NCBI RefSeq assembly: GCF_900129705.1
Contig: NZ_FQWO01000009.1
Location: 103,464 to 167,463, forward strand
Origin: Flavobacterium granuli
GTDB taxonomy: Bacteria; Bacteroidota; Bacteroidia; Flavobacteriales; Flavobacteriaceae
Length of the DNA stretch: 64,000 nt
Direction: 5' to 3'
Shown here in pieces: positions 7,159 through 15,879 of this stretch. How positions within the stretch are numbered: the stretch's first letter is position 1; each line of letters begins with the position of its first letter. Made by a program: the position numbers and the translations under genes. The notes beneath the pieces were generated by a model that was not told the DNA's origin, searched no databases, and saw nothing but the letters and a program-made list of their open reading frames with translations.

Positions 7159-9048
7159 TTATCTTTTTTTGACCAAACCCAGTTGTTCGTCTTCGTCTTC
7201 AAACTCTAATTCGGCATCTTTTTCCCAAATTTCCATTTCGCAGGGTTTACAGTTGAATTTCAGTTTGTACTCGTTTTCACCGTGCTTTAGTGTCAAGGGT
7301 TCAACCACTTTTTCACCCATAGTCGCTCTCTGGAATCGGGCACATTTACCCAATTCGTATTTCACACAATATTTGGTGGTCATTACCCTAGCTTTCCCCG
7401 GATCCCATTGCAGTTCAAATGCTTTTTCGATCTCGGTTACGCCATGTCTTTTATAAAAAGCTCGGGCTAATTTGTTCGAAACATTGAAGGTGAAATCTAA
7501 TTTCTCCGTAGGATAAGGAATATCTGATTTTGTGATTTGAAATTCTTCCCTATGGTACTCCTGGATTCGAATGTCAATCAACTGTTCTAAGACCGTTCTT
7601 CGTACTTCGTTTACTTTAGAAATTGGCAAAAACCAATTGTTAGTAAATTCCACTTGAATGTCATCTACAATAAACGGTGTGTTACCTGTTTTAGCCAAAT
7701 TCTTGGTGATATTTGGAATTACAGATTCTTCACTTTTAGCTGCCTCTTTTTCAGTAATCAAAGTTGATATACTTCGGTGTCCGTCTTCATCAATAGCAGT
7801 TAACTGAAACCCATCCTGAATTTCCGTAAATTGAAGACTTACACCAATTTTTCGAACCGCAGCGTTTTCTTTTTCTACAATTCGGTTGAATTCTGCATCC
7901 GAATTTCGATAAATAACCGTTCCTACCGCAATATTTTTAAAGGTATTTGGCACCACAATATCATTTACAATAATATTGATTTGAACGCCATCAGCAACAC
8001 CTTCTTCGTTGATAAAATACAAACCATCTCCATTGTTCAATTTATCGTGATTTTCTATCACATAACCATTGGCCTTGATTTCGGTTATTTTACCTATTAA
8101 CTGTCCTTGGGATTTTGGACTTTCCCAGTTTCCTATTTTCTCCTTACGTTGGTTTACAAAATAATCAGTGTAGCCTCTGTTGAAGCTTCTGTCCATTTCT
8201 GGTTCGAAATTATAAAAGGTTCTACCCGAAGACGCTTTCTGGAAACTATCATTATTTTCTAAAAAAGCATCTAGTTTCTTTCTTAGAAAAGAAGTATTAT
8301 TTTTTACATAAACAATATCTTTTAATCGACCTTCAATTTTGAATGAAGTAATTCCAGCCTCGATCAAACTCGGTAATTGGTCACTTAAATCCAAATCTTT
8401 TATCGAAAGCAAATGACTTTCGGTCAATAAGGTGGTTCCGTTACCATCAATCAAGTTGTAGGGCAAACGGCAGTTTTGGGCACATGAACCTCTGTTGGCA
8501 CTGCGTTCCCCTCCTGCAATACTCATATAGCAGTTTCCACTAAAAGACACACAAAGTGCTCCTGAAACAAAGAATTCTAATTCTACATCAGTAGCTGCGG
8601 CAATATCTCTTACTTGGTCTAAATTCAATTCTCTGGCCAAAACCACGCGTTGCATCCCGATATCCTTCAAGAATTTAACGTGTTTAGGATCACGGTTGTT
8701 TGCTTGTGTACTCGCGTGAATCACTATTGGAGGCAAATCCATTTCCATAATGGCCATGTCTTGCACAATAAGCGCATCAACTCCAATATCGTATAACTGA
8801 TAGATTAATTTCTTACAAGCCTCTAATTCATTGTCATACAAAATGGTGTTAATAACCACAAAAACTTGCGCTTTGAACAAGTGTGCATATTTAACCATTT
8901 CTGCAATATCTTCAACAGAATTAGTTGCATTAGTACGCGCTCCAAATTGTGGTGCTCCAATATAAACGGCATCTGCACCCGCATTGATAGCGGCAATTCC
9001 CTGAACCAAATTTTTGGCTGGAGCAAGGATTTCTATTTTCTTTTTCAT
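7159..9048 (-). CDS. Peptidase U32 family protein (RlhA/TrhP-like RNA hydroxylation enzyme)
   Basis: A 629-residue cytoplasmic protein. The N-terminal half is the U32 TIM-barrel-like domain (about 1-300), including EFFVSGALCVSFSGNCYMS at 158-176. Cys166, Cys173, Cys189 and Cys193 match the four-cysteine pattern that binds an Fe-S cluster in U32 proteins. U32 members of this kind act in prephenate-dependent hydroxylation of RNA: TrhP on tRNA U34, RlhA on 23S rRNA C2501. The length is close to RlhA (about 650) and exceeds TrhP (about 450), so RlhA is favoured. A second cysteine group (561, 569, 600, 603) lies near the C-terminus. The start at 9046-9048 is preferred over 9093 because the extra 15 residues resemble no family N-terminus. 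The gene is alone on its strand. Confidence 0.85.
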   Translation of the reverse strand: MKKKIEILAPAKNLVQGIAAINAGADAVYIGAPQFGARTNATNSVEDIAEMVKYAHLFKAQVFVVINTILYDNELEACKKLIYQLYDIGVDALIVQDMAIMEMDLPPIVIHASTQANNRDPKHVKFLKDIGMQRVVLARELNLDQVRDIAAATDVELEFFVSGALCVSFSGNCYMSIAGGERSANRGSCAQNCRLPYNLIDGNGTTLLTESHLLSIKDLDLSDQLPSLIEAGITSFKIEGRLKDIVYVKNNTSFLRKKLDAFLENNDSFQKASSGRTFYNFEPEMDRSFNRGYTDYFVNQRKEKIGNWESPKSQGQLIGKITEIKANGYVIENHDKLNNGDGLYFINEEGVADGVQINIIVNDIVVPNTFKNIAVGTVIYRNSDAEFNRIVEKENAAVRKIGVSLQFTEIQDGFQLTAIDEDGHRSISTLITEKEAAKSEESVIPNITKNLAKTGNTPFIVDDIQVEFTNNWFLPISKVNEVRRTVLEQLIDIRIQEYHREEFQITKSDIPYPTEKLDFTFNVSNKLARAFYKRHGVTEIEKAFELQWDPGKARVMTTKYCVKYELGKCARFQRATMGEKVVEPLTLKHGENEYKLKFNCKPCEMEIWEKDAELEFEDEDEQLGLVKKR

Positions 9049-9195
9049 AATTGGATTTTTATGGTCCTTTGACAGTTTCCTGATAACCATCAACTGAGAT
9101 TTACGGATTGTTTTTGATCTTTGCGAACCAATACAATTCTGCTTTTTTAGCAGGAAATTACACTACTATTTTTTTTATTCGAATATTTAAGCGCC

Positions 9196-9203
9196 CAAAA
9201 TTA
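9196..9203 (-). promoter_or_regulatory. Candidate promoter -7 box for the U32 gene
   Basis: The minus strand reads TAATTTTG (TAnnTTTG), about 148 bases before the U32 start codon, implying a leader of roughly 140 bases. The 403-bp gap 9049-9451 otherwise holds only the divergent box at 9386-9393; I see no gene or hairpin in it. Confidence 0.35.
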
Positions 9204-9385
9204 CTAAATACTTCAGAAAAAGACGGAATAATGTTTGAAATTAGTATTTAAACCCCTGTAATCAGAGCTAAATCCAGGACAAAAGTTTCAAAAAACCTTC
9301 AATAAGAATCTATTTCAAAACAAAAGAGCCATAATTGCTACAACAAAAAGTAAGTTAGTATAGTGAACCGCTTTAAAGTTCTGAT

Positions 9386-9393
9386 TATATTTG
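9386..9393 (+). promoter_or_regulatory. Promoter -7 box for the lipoprotein gene
   Basis: TATATTTG, a full match to TAnnTTTG, lies 58 bases upstream of the ATG at 9452. Confidence 0.55.
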
Positions 9394-9451
9394 TAATTAA
9401 AATCAAGCCCATCAATATCCTGTATTGAATCGTTCAAAATCAACTGAAAAT

Positions 9452-9904
9452 ATGAAAAAAATTATTGCTTGTATTGCCTTAGTATTTGTTAGCGTTTCCT
9501 GCGTGAGTACCAAGTCTACTATTATGAATATTGATGATAATGCACCAATTCCTAAACTCACCAAGGACAATACCTTTGTGATTACAGCATACAGCAAGGA
9601 CAAGAAATACGGTTATGACAAGGATTATCCTATCAATGTCTTTTATCAAAATACCCGAGATGAATCCATAAATCAAGAACGCTTTTTAAATGCTTTGGCA
9701 GGACCTAATGGCGAAAAAATCACTTTCAAAAAATTAGAAAGCTGTTGTCCTTTTCCTACTAAGAAAACCGAACTGGGTGCCGGATTTCTCGATGTCTATG
9801 AAATAAAATGGGAAGGACAAAAAAAGCCTCTATTACTCTACATGAATATTTACGAAAAAGGTCTTTTGATGGTGCCAATGGGGCTAAGTTTGAAAAAAAT
9901 ATAA
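9452..9904 (+). CDS. Hypothetical lipoprotein
   Basis: A 150-residue protein I do not recognise. It has a lipoprotein signal peptide (MKKIIACIALVFVSVSC, lipobox Cys17), so it is probably anchored in the inner or outer membrane. The mature part is hydrophilic and mixed alpha/beta in appearance, with a notable double cysteine in ESCCPFP near residue 101. No enzymatic motif is visible. The start at 9452 is chosen over the in-frame ATG at 9425 because only it gives a proper signal peptide. It appears monocistronic: the next gene, kdsA, has its own -7 box. Confidence 0.72.
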   Translation: MKKIIACIALVFVSVSCVSTKSTIMNIDDNAPIPKLTKDNTFVITAYSKDKKYGYDKDYPINVFYQNTRDESINQERFLNALAGPNGEKITFKKLESCCPFPTKKTELGAGFLDVYEIKWEGQKKPLLLYMNIYEKGLLMVPMGLSLKKI

Positions 9905-10053
9905 ATTGAAGCCCAATACCTTATCCCTGATAGCTGTAAAATCTTTTTTTTCCTTAATAAAGAAAAAGCAGTTAGCGTCCTGACCGTTGCCGGGAAGCAA
10001 GGAAATTGCTTAAATAAATCCTAAATCATCATTCCAAAGTCGTAATTCATTCT

Positions 10054-10061
10054 TAACTTTG
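10054..10061 (+). promoter_or_regulatory. Promoter -7 box for kdsA
   Basis: TAACTTTG matches TAnnTTTG and lies 21 bases before the kdsA ATG. Confidence 0.55.
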
Positions 10062-10082
10062 CCAATTCAATAAAATACTATT

Positions 10083-10901
10083 ATGAACATACACGATATT
10101 CCACAAATTAAACATACCGATAGCGGTAACTTCTTTTTACTAGCAGGACCTTGCGCAATAGAAGGTGAAGAAATGGCGATGCGTATTGCTGAAAAACTGG
10201 TTGGCATCACTGACAATCTACAAATTCCATTTGTTTTCAAAGGTTCATTTAAGAAAGCCAATCGTTCTAGAATAGACAGTTTCTCTGGAATTGGAGACGA
10301 AAAAGCGCTGAAAATTTTAAGAAAAGTTTCGGAAACCTTTGGGGTTCCTACCGTAACTGATATCCACACTAATGAAGATGCGGCTATGGCAGCCCAATAT
10401 GTAGACATTTTACAAATTCCTGCATTTCTGGTTCGTCAAACCGATTTAGTTGTAGCAGCAGCCAATACCGGAAAAACAGTTAACCTGAAAAAAGGCCAAT
10501 TTATGAGTCCGGAAAGCATGAAACATGCTGTTCAAAAAGTTTTGGATTGCAATAATCAAAATGTGATGGTTACCGATCGCGGAACAATGTTTGGATACCA
10601 AGACATGATTGTTGACTTTAGAGGAATTCCTACTATGCAACAATATGCAAGTACGGTACTTGATGTTACGCACTCTTTGCAGCAACCTAATCAAACTGCT
10701 GGTGTCACCGGTGGTAGACCTGATATGATTGAAACCATCGCCAAAGCTGGTATTGCCGTGGGCGTTGATGGAATTTTCATAGAAACCCATTTTGACCCTG
10801 CTAATGCAAAAAGTGATGGAGCTAATATGCTACACTTGGATTACTTTGAAGCTTTAATGACTAAACTGGTTGCCATTAGAAAAACAGTAAATTCTTTTTA
10901 A
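10083..10901 (+). CDS. kdsA: 3-deoxy-8-phosphooctulonate synthase
   Basis: A 272-residue cytoplasmic TIM-barrel enzyme that condenses phosphoenolpyruvate with D-arabinose 5-phosphate to give Kdo-8-phosphate, the precursor of the inner-core sugar of lipopolysaccharide. Signatures seen: LLAGPCAIEGEE near the N-terminus (phosphoenolpyruvate site), FKGSFKKANRSR (substrate loop), TDIHTNEDA, and VTGGRPDMIETIAKAG near residues 202-217. Length fits the family (about 270-285). It is followed 17 bases later by an outer-membrane protein gene in the same direction, so both may share the promoter at 10054-10061. Confidence 0.96.
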   Translation: MNIHDIPQIKHTDSGNFFLLAGPCAIEGEEMAMRIAEKLVGITDNLQIPFVFKGSFKKANRSRIDSFSGIGDEKALKILRKVSETFGVPTVTDIHTNEDAAMAAQYVDILQIPAFLVRQTDLVVAAANTGKTVNLKKGQFMSPESMKHAVQKVLDCNNQNVMVTDRGTMFGYQDMIVDFRGIPTMQQYASTVLDVTHSLQQPNQTAGVTGGRPDMIETIAKAGIAVGVDGIFIETHFDPANAKSDGANMLHLDYFEALMTKLVAIRKTVNSF

Positions 10902-10918
10902 TTTTTATATCCCGTTCA

Positions 10919-11764
10919 TTGAAAAATATACTTTTATATTCCGCATTCTTGGTGTTGCTTTTTTCCAATGGAGCCAATGCCCAAGAAGAAATCAAAATAC
11001 AAGAGAAATATACCGCTCACAATAAAGGAAAATTCTTTGTTTCATGGGGAGGAAACAGAGAAAGCTATTCTAAGTCGGATGTAACTTTCAAGGGTAAAGA
11101 TTATAATTTTACCGTAGAAAACATGATGGCACAAGACAAACCGAAGGGATGGCATATCGACTATGTAAATCCTGCTAGAATGACTATTCCCCAAACCAAT
11201 TTTAGAATGGGCTATTTCATTAACGACCATTATAGCATTGCTATTGGCGTAGATCACATGAAATATGTGATGACTCAAAACCAAACGGCAAATGTCACTG
11301 GTACAATTAATACCGGAAGTTCTTTTGATGGAATTTACAACCATACTCCTACCGTGATGACAGCTGATTTTTTAATGTATGAGCACACGGATGGCTTGAA
11401 CTATGTGAATACTGAATTTTCAAGACATGATGATATTTCTTCACTGTTTAAAATTGAAAACACCGACAAAATTCAAATAAACCTGACTGAAGGAGTTGGA
11501 TTTGGTGTATTGTACCCCAAAACAAATACTACACTTTTAGGAAAAGAGCGTCATGATGATTTTCATATCTCGGGTTATGGAGCCTCGTTGAAAACGGGTC
11601 TGAACATTACCTTCTTTAAACACTTCTATATTCAAGGAGAACTTAAAGGCGGGTACATCAATATGCCAGATATCCGAACAACACAAAGTAATGATGATAG
11701 TGCTTCCCAAGATTTCTTCTTTTTCCAAAGAATAATTGCTTTTGGCGGAATCTTTAGAATCTAA
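10919..11764 (+). CDS. Putative outer-membrane beta-barrel protein (TTG start)
   Basis: A 281-residue protein of unknown function. The frame begins at a TTG codon 17 bases after the kdsA stop. No in-frame ATG precedes it, and the TTG is followed directly by a good Sec signal peptide (KNILLYSAFLVLLFSNGANAQ region), so TTG is very probably the real start. The mature part alternates polar and aromatic residues, with strands such as FRMGYFINDHYSIAIGVDHM and the C-terminal stretch FFFFQRIIAFGGIFRI, as in 8-12-stranded outer-membrane barrels. It is probably co-transcribed with kdsA, which fits an envelope role. The terminator at 11797-11832 ends the unit. Confidence 0.75.
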   Translation: MKNILLYSAFLVLLFSNGANAQEEIKIQEKYTAHNKGKFFVSWGGNRESYSKSDVTFKGKDYNFTVENMMAQDKPKGWHIDYVNPARMTIPQTNFRMGYFINDHYSIAIGVDHMKYVMTQNQTANVTGTINTGSSFDGIYNHTPTVMTADFLMYEHTDGLNYVNTEFSRHDDISSLFKIENTDKIQINLTEGVGFGVLYPKTNTTLLGKERHDDFHISGYGASLKTGLNITFFKHFYIQGELKGGYINMPDIRTTQSNDDSASQDFFFFQRIIAFGGIFRI

Positions 11765-11796
11765 GTTAACTAACAAAATGGAACAATCTAAAAATG

Positions 11797-11832
11797 AGGA
11801 GGCTGTATTTTATATGCAGCCTCCTTCTTTTT
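11797..11832 (+). terminator. Rho-independent terminator after the kdsA operon
   Basis: AGGAGGCTG (11797-11805) pairs perfectly with CAGCCTCCT (11817-11825), followed by TCTTTTT. A chance 18-codon frame starting at 11779 runs through the hairpin and is not taken as a gene. Confidence 0.85.
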
Positions 11833-11984
11833 AGTTCGAAATTTAAATCAGTTTTTTCATTGTTATTAGCGCAATGTCATATTTTATCGCTATTTTAGTA
11901 CTAGCATTAGTCCCAAATTCATGCTTGTTAAAACATTGTTTAATTTAAAACCTACAAAAAGATACTAATTACAAGTAGTTTAAA

Positions 11985-13094
11985 ATGACAAAGATGATAC
12001 GAGCTGAATCGAACGCTATTCAAAGTCATTTAGATAGCTTCAATAAATTCGAAAAATTTTTCGATCTATCTCCTGACTTGCTATGTGTAGCCGGATTTGA
12101 TGGTTACTTTAAAAGAATAAACCCAGCAGTGTGTAAATTATTAGGTTATTCTGCCGAGGAATTAATGTCTAAGCCCATTAATGAGTTTGTATTTTATGCT
12201 GATAAAAACAATACTGCCTCTGCCAGAAACGAACTTAGAAAAAGAGTCCCCTTATTTGATTTTGAAAACCGTTATTTAACAAAAAGCGGAGATATAGTAT
12301 GGTTATTATGGACGTCCTTTCCTGTAGAAAATGACGAACACGTATATGCAATTGCCAAAAACATAACCTATAAAAAAGAGCTGGAAGAGGAACGCAATTT
12401 GCACTTGGCTGAGCTCACTAAAATGAGTAACGATCTAAAGGAACTGACCTATACCACTCTACATGATTTACGATCTCCGGTGAATAATTTGCTTTCCGTA
12501 TTTGAACTCTTGGACACTTCTAAAATAGAAGATTCAGAAACACAGGAATACCTATCCATTCTTAAATCTACCAGTGAAAGTTTGAAACAAACTTTAAATG
12601 AATATGTGACGATTTTGAACAAAAAGAACGAAAACGCGGCTCCTATTGAAAAGCTCAATTTGAGAGAATCCTTAGATGAAGTCCTGCTTTCGATAAACTC
12701 CTTGATCCAAAATTCACATACCACAATTGACGTTGACTTTTCACAACTTGATACGGTTAATTTTAATAAAGCCTATTTAAAAAGCATCTTTTTAAATTTA
12801 ATAACCAATTCGATTAAATATGTCAAGCCAAATTGTTTGCCTACAATTTCTATTCATAGTGATAATAAATCCGGTAAGAAGCAATTAATCATTTCTGACA
12901 ACGGTATTGGTTTTGATATGGAAAAAGTGAAAGACAAAATTTTTAAATTACATCAAAAATTCCATAATCATATTGACAGTAGCGGAATTGGGCTGTATTT
13001 AGTGTACAATCATGTTGTTAATTTAGGTGGTCATATCAGTGTGGAAAGTAAAGTAAACGAAGGAACAAAATTTATCATTACATTTAAGGATTGA
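11985..13094 (+). CDS. PAS-domain sensor histidine kinase (orphan)
   Basis: A 369-residue signalling kinase. A PAS domain occupies about residues 22-135 (FDLSPDLLCVAGFDGYFKRI, then GYSAEELM), and a coiled linker follows. The dimerisation/phosphoacceptor domain has His160 in HDLRSPVNN. The HATPase domain carries the N box NLITNSIKY, G1 DNGIGFD and G2 SSGIGLYL near the C-terminus. No membrane segment or signal peptide is seen, so it is probably a cytoplasmic sensor. No response regulator gene lies next to it. The input signal is not predictable; PAS domains in this position can bind small ligands, haem or flavin, and no diagnostic residue is evident. Confidence 0.9.
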   Translation: MTKMIRAESNAIQSHLDSFNKFEKFFDLSPDLLCVAGFDGYFKRINPAVCKLLGYSAEELMSKPINEFVFYADKNNTASARNELRKRVPLFDFENRYLTKSGDIVWLLWTSFPVENDEHVYAIAKNITYKKELEEERNLHLAELTKMSNDLKELTYTTLHDLRSPVNNLLSVFELLDTSKIEDSETQEYLSILKSTSESLKQTLNEYVTILNKKNENAAPIEKLNLRESLDEVLLSINSLIQNSHTTIDVDFSQLDTVNFNKAYLKSIFLNLITNSIKYVKPNCLPTISIHSDNKSGKKQLIISDNGIGFDMEKVKDKIFKLHQKFHNHIDSSGIGLYLVYNHVVNLGGHISVESKVNEGTKFIITFKD

Positions 13095-13183
13095 TAAGTC
13101 TTTGCTAGCTGTTTTTTAAATCGCATCAGAAAGTGGAACAAGATCAAAATAAAAAAACATTTTTTTTAAAGATTTAAATTCTC

Positions 13184-14254
13184 ATGATGCAAATTTCCAA
13201 AATGCCTAAAAAATACTCCGCTCTTGAAATCCTTCAATATATTGTACTAATTTCTCTGTTGCTTTACTTTGGAAAAACATTATTTATACCGCTCAGTTTT
13301 TCATTATTGATTAGCTTTATCCTCTATCCGGTTTGTAAATGGATGGAAAAAAATGGAATCAGTAAGACCCTAGCTATTTTTCTATGTTTATCCATTATCG
13401 TTTTACTGGCTGGAGCGCTATTATACCTTCTTTTTTTACAAATCCAAGAATTTGCGAACGAATGGGAGCTATTCAGACTAAAACTGTTGGAAGCCTTAAA
13501 TAAAATAAGTCTTTTTATCAGTCAGCGATTTGAAATAAGCGCTGCTGAACAGCAACTTTTTTTTAAAAACTCAGTTGATAACTCTGGCACACAGCTTTTC
13601 TCGATGTTGCAAAGCATGGCCTATTCCTTTTCAGAAATCTTTTTTTTCCTTTTAATCATTCCGGTTTTTTCGGCCCTGATCCTTTTCCATCGCCACATTC
13701 TGGTGAATGTTTTGTATCAAATTTTCCCATCAGAGAAAAGAAAAATAATTTACGAAATCCTCATCGAAACCATACATGCTTATTATAATTTTATCAAAGG
13801 AATGCTTGTCGTGTATCTTATTGTGGGTGTATTAAATAGTATTGGACTTGCCATTATTGGTGTGCCCCATCCATTTGTATTTGGCTTTATTGCGTCAATT
13901 CTTACCTTTATTCCCTATATCGGAATTATGATTTCTGCTCTTTTACCCATAGCAGTTTCCTGGATCACTTTCAATTCAATCTGGTATCCTTTGGCTGTCA
14001 TTCTTGTTTTTGCCGTTGTTCAAATTTTAGAAGCTTATATTATTTTCCCCTTTGCTGTAGGCAGCCGTTTAAAAATCAACACTCTCGTTATCATTATTAT
14101 GATTACTGCCGGAGGTATTTTATGGGGTGCGGCGGGAATGATTTTATTTATTCCGTTTGTCAGTATCCTTAAATTAATTGCAGATCGTTCCGAACGTCTA
14201 AAAACTTTATCCGTACTACTTGGCGATGGAGAAATAAAAAAACCACAAGAATAA
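13184..14254 (+). CDS. AI-2E family transporter (putative permease)
   Basis: A 356-residue polytopic inner-membrane protein with about eight hydrophobic segments: two near residues 20-45, one near 63-85, a hydrophilic region about 88-140, then clustered segments from about 145 to 340. The stretch GVPHPFVFGFIASILTFIPYIG is the conserved core of the AI-2E/PerM family, whose members export autoinducer-2 or act as Na+/H+ antiporters. Two ATG codons lie at 13184 and 13187 and a third at 13202; which is used is unclear. Its stop codon lies inside the loop of a terminator hairpin. The true substrate is not indicated. Confidence 0.88.
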   Translation: MMQISKMPKKYSALEILQYIVLISLLLYFGKTLFIPLSFSLLISFILYPVCKWMEKNGISKTLAIFLCLSIIVLLAGALLYLLFLQIQEFANEWELFRLKLLEALNKISLFISQRFEISAAEQQLFFKNSVDNSGTQLFSMLQSMAYSFSEIFFFLLIIPVFSALILFHRHILVNVLYQIFPSEKRKIIYEILIETIHAYYNFIKGMLVVYLIVGVLNSIGLAIIGVPHPFVFGFIASILTFIPYIGIMISALLPIAVSWITFNSIWYPLAVILVFAVVQILEAYIIFPFAVGSRLKINTLVIIIMITAGGILWGAAGMILFIPFVSILKLIADRSERLKTLSVLLGDGEIKKPQE

Positions 14255-14274
14255 TACTTGTGGTTTGTTATTTT
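14241..14274. terminator. Bidirectional terminator overlapping the AI-2E stop codon
   Basis: AACCACAAG (14241-14249) pairs perfectly with CTTGTGGTT (14257-14265), with a 7-base loop that contains the TAA stop of the transporter gene. T-rich flanks on both strands serve the AI-2E gene and the convergent M28 gene. Confidence 0.8.
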
Positions 14275-14298
14275 ATATTCGAAAGAAATGTATTTTCT

Positions 14299-15675
14299 TT
14301 ACTTCACAATTCCTTTTTGATCAATTAAGTACATCAAAGAAGCCATAGTTGCCGCTCCCAGTTCCAATTCTCTTTTGTTGATGGCATCAAAAGTATCATT
14401 GGCCGCATGATGGTAATCAAAATAACGTTGTGAATCTGGCTTTAAGCCTGCTTTCACTAAGGGTTTAGAAGTCAGTGGAGCAATATCGGAACCACTGTGT
14501 CCTTTTGTAAAGCTATGCACTAAATAAGGTTCGAATAAATCTTTCCAACTCAATATTTGATTAAAATTGGCCTGATCTGTTTCTAAAGAAAATCCTCTTG
14601 GGCTGAAACCGCCAGAATCACTCTCTAAAGCAAAAATGTGCTTCTCATTGTTGGCTTGCGCCAATTCTTCGTATTTCTGTCCTCCTCTGCCTCCATTTTC
14701 CTCATTCATGAATAACACCACCCGAAGGGTGTTTTTAGGCTTATAACCTAGATTTTTGAAAATGTTTATCACTTCCATACTTTGTACTACTCCGGCACCA
14801 TCATCATGCGAACCGTCGGCTAAGTCCCAAGAATCAAGGTGTCCGCCCACAACCATTATATTCTCCGGATGCTCGCTTCCTTTTATTTCGCCAATGACAT
14901 TATAGGACAAAACATCGTCCATTTGCTGGCATGACATTTTAAAATGAAATTTCAATTTTGGATTGCTCGTTAAGGCTTTACTCAACAATTCTGCACCATT
15001 GGTACTGATGGCCGCCGTAGGTATGTATTGTGATTTAGGAATTCCGTCATAGCTTTGTGCTCCCGTATGCGGAAAATCATCCAATCGCAAATTCACCGAG
15101 CGTACAATAGTCCCAACCGCACCAAACTTTGAAGCCGCAGCCGCTCCAGCATATCTTTGATCTACACAGCCTCCATAAGAGATGAATGTCTCAATATTTT
15201 CCGGCTCCATAGGTCTATTATAGAAAACGATTTTTCCTTTTAATTTGTCGCCTAAAATGGCTAATTCTTCAATACTGTGCACTTCAACCACTTCGGCTGT
15301 CAAACCATTTTTTGGCGTGGCTACAGATCCTCCCAAAGCACAGATAGCTACTGAAGTTTTATTTTTTCCGTCTTGAATGTATGCCGTTTCTTTCTCACCA
15401 CGAACCCATTTAGGCACCATCACTTCCTGCAAATACACTCTATCTAAACCAAGGGTTTCCAACTGTGCCTTTGTATATTGAACGGCTTTTTCAGCATTAG
15501 CCGAACCGGATAAACGCCCTCCTATTTGATTAGACAAATGATCCAACCAGGAATAACATTTGGAATTGGTCAAAGCGGAATTGTAAATTTTCTTGATTGT
15601 TTGTTCCTCATTTGTTTGTGCAAAAATCAGCGATCCGTTAAAAAGAAGCAAAGCTAAAAAAGTGTTTTTTTTCAT
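14299..15675 (-). CDS. Secreted M28 family zinc aminopeptidase
   Basis: A 458-residue peptidase with a Sec signal peptide (ends near LIFAQ, residue 20). The N-terminal part carries a PA-type insert (about residues 110-230). The M28 catalytic core follows: GGHLDSWD with His279, SHDDGAG with the metal-bridging Asp291, EENGG with the catalytic Glu and a zinc-binding Glu, and YHHAANDT near the C-terminus giving the last zinc-binding His. It should remove N-terminal amino acids from peptides in the periplasm or outside the cell. It is isolated, between a shared terminator and a 204-bp gap. Confidence 0.93.
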   Translation of the reverse strand: MKKNTFLALLLFNGSLIFAQTNEEQTIKKIYNSALTNSKCYSWLDHLSNQIGGRLSGSANAEKAVQYTKAQLETLGLDRVYLQEVMVPKWVRGEKETAYIQDGKNKTSVAICALGGSVATPKNGLTAEVVEVHSIEELAILGDKLKGKIVFYNRPMEPENIETFISYGGCVDQRYAGAAAASKFGAVGTIVRSVNLRLDDFPHTGAQSYDGIPKSQYIPTAAISTNGAELLSKALTSNPKLKFHFKMSCQQMDDVLSYNVIGEIKGSEHPENIMVVGGHLDSWDLADGSHDDGAGVVQSMEVINIFKNLGYKPKNTLRVVLFMNEENGGRGGQKYEELAQANNEKHIFALESDSGGFSPRGFSLETDQANFNQILSWKDLFEPYLVHSFTKGHSGSDIAPLTSKPLVKAGLKPDSQRYFDYHHAANDTFDAINKRELELGAATMASLMYLIDQKGIVK

Positions 15676-15837
15676 AGGTTTAATAGGTTAATTTTTAAAT
15701 TACAAAACTGATTCACAGCCAAATTTACTAATCTTTACAATCGGTAAAGAAATAAAAGTCATTTAGCCCAAACCGGAAAAACAAATTATGCCCGAAATCT
15801 GAATCTAACTCGAAGCAGATTATTTTTTGTAAAAGAA

Positions 15838-15867
15838 CAAAAAAGCCTCTCAACAGAGAAGCTTTTT
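15838..15867. terminator. Terminator downstream of ackA
   Basis: AAAAGC and TCTC (15841-15851) pair with GAGA and GCTTTT (15856-15866), with one C/A mismatch and a 4-base loop. A and T runs on the two sides allow either direction; it chiefly serves leftward ackA. Confidence 0.7.
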
Positions 15868-15879
15868 AATGTTTTTCTT

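Noticed and set aside
7159..9048. Collagenase function for the U32 protein
   Set aside because: The four-cysteine Fe-S pattern and length fit RNA-hydroxylation members; there is no signal peptide for a secreted protease.
11779..11835. 18-codon open frame running through the terminator at 11797
   Set aside because: Too short, coincides with the hairpin arms, and shows no family resemblance.
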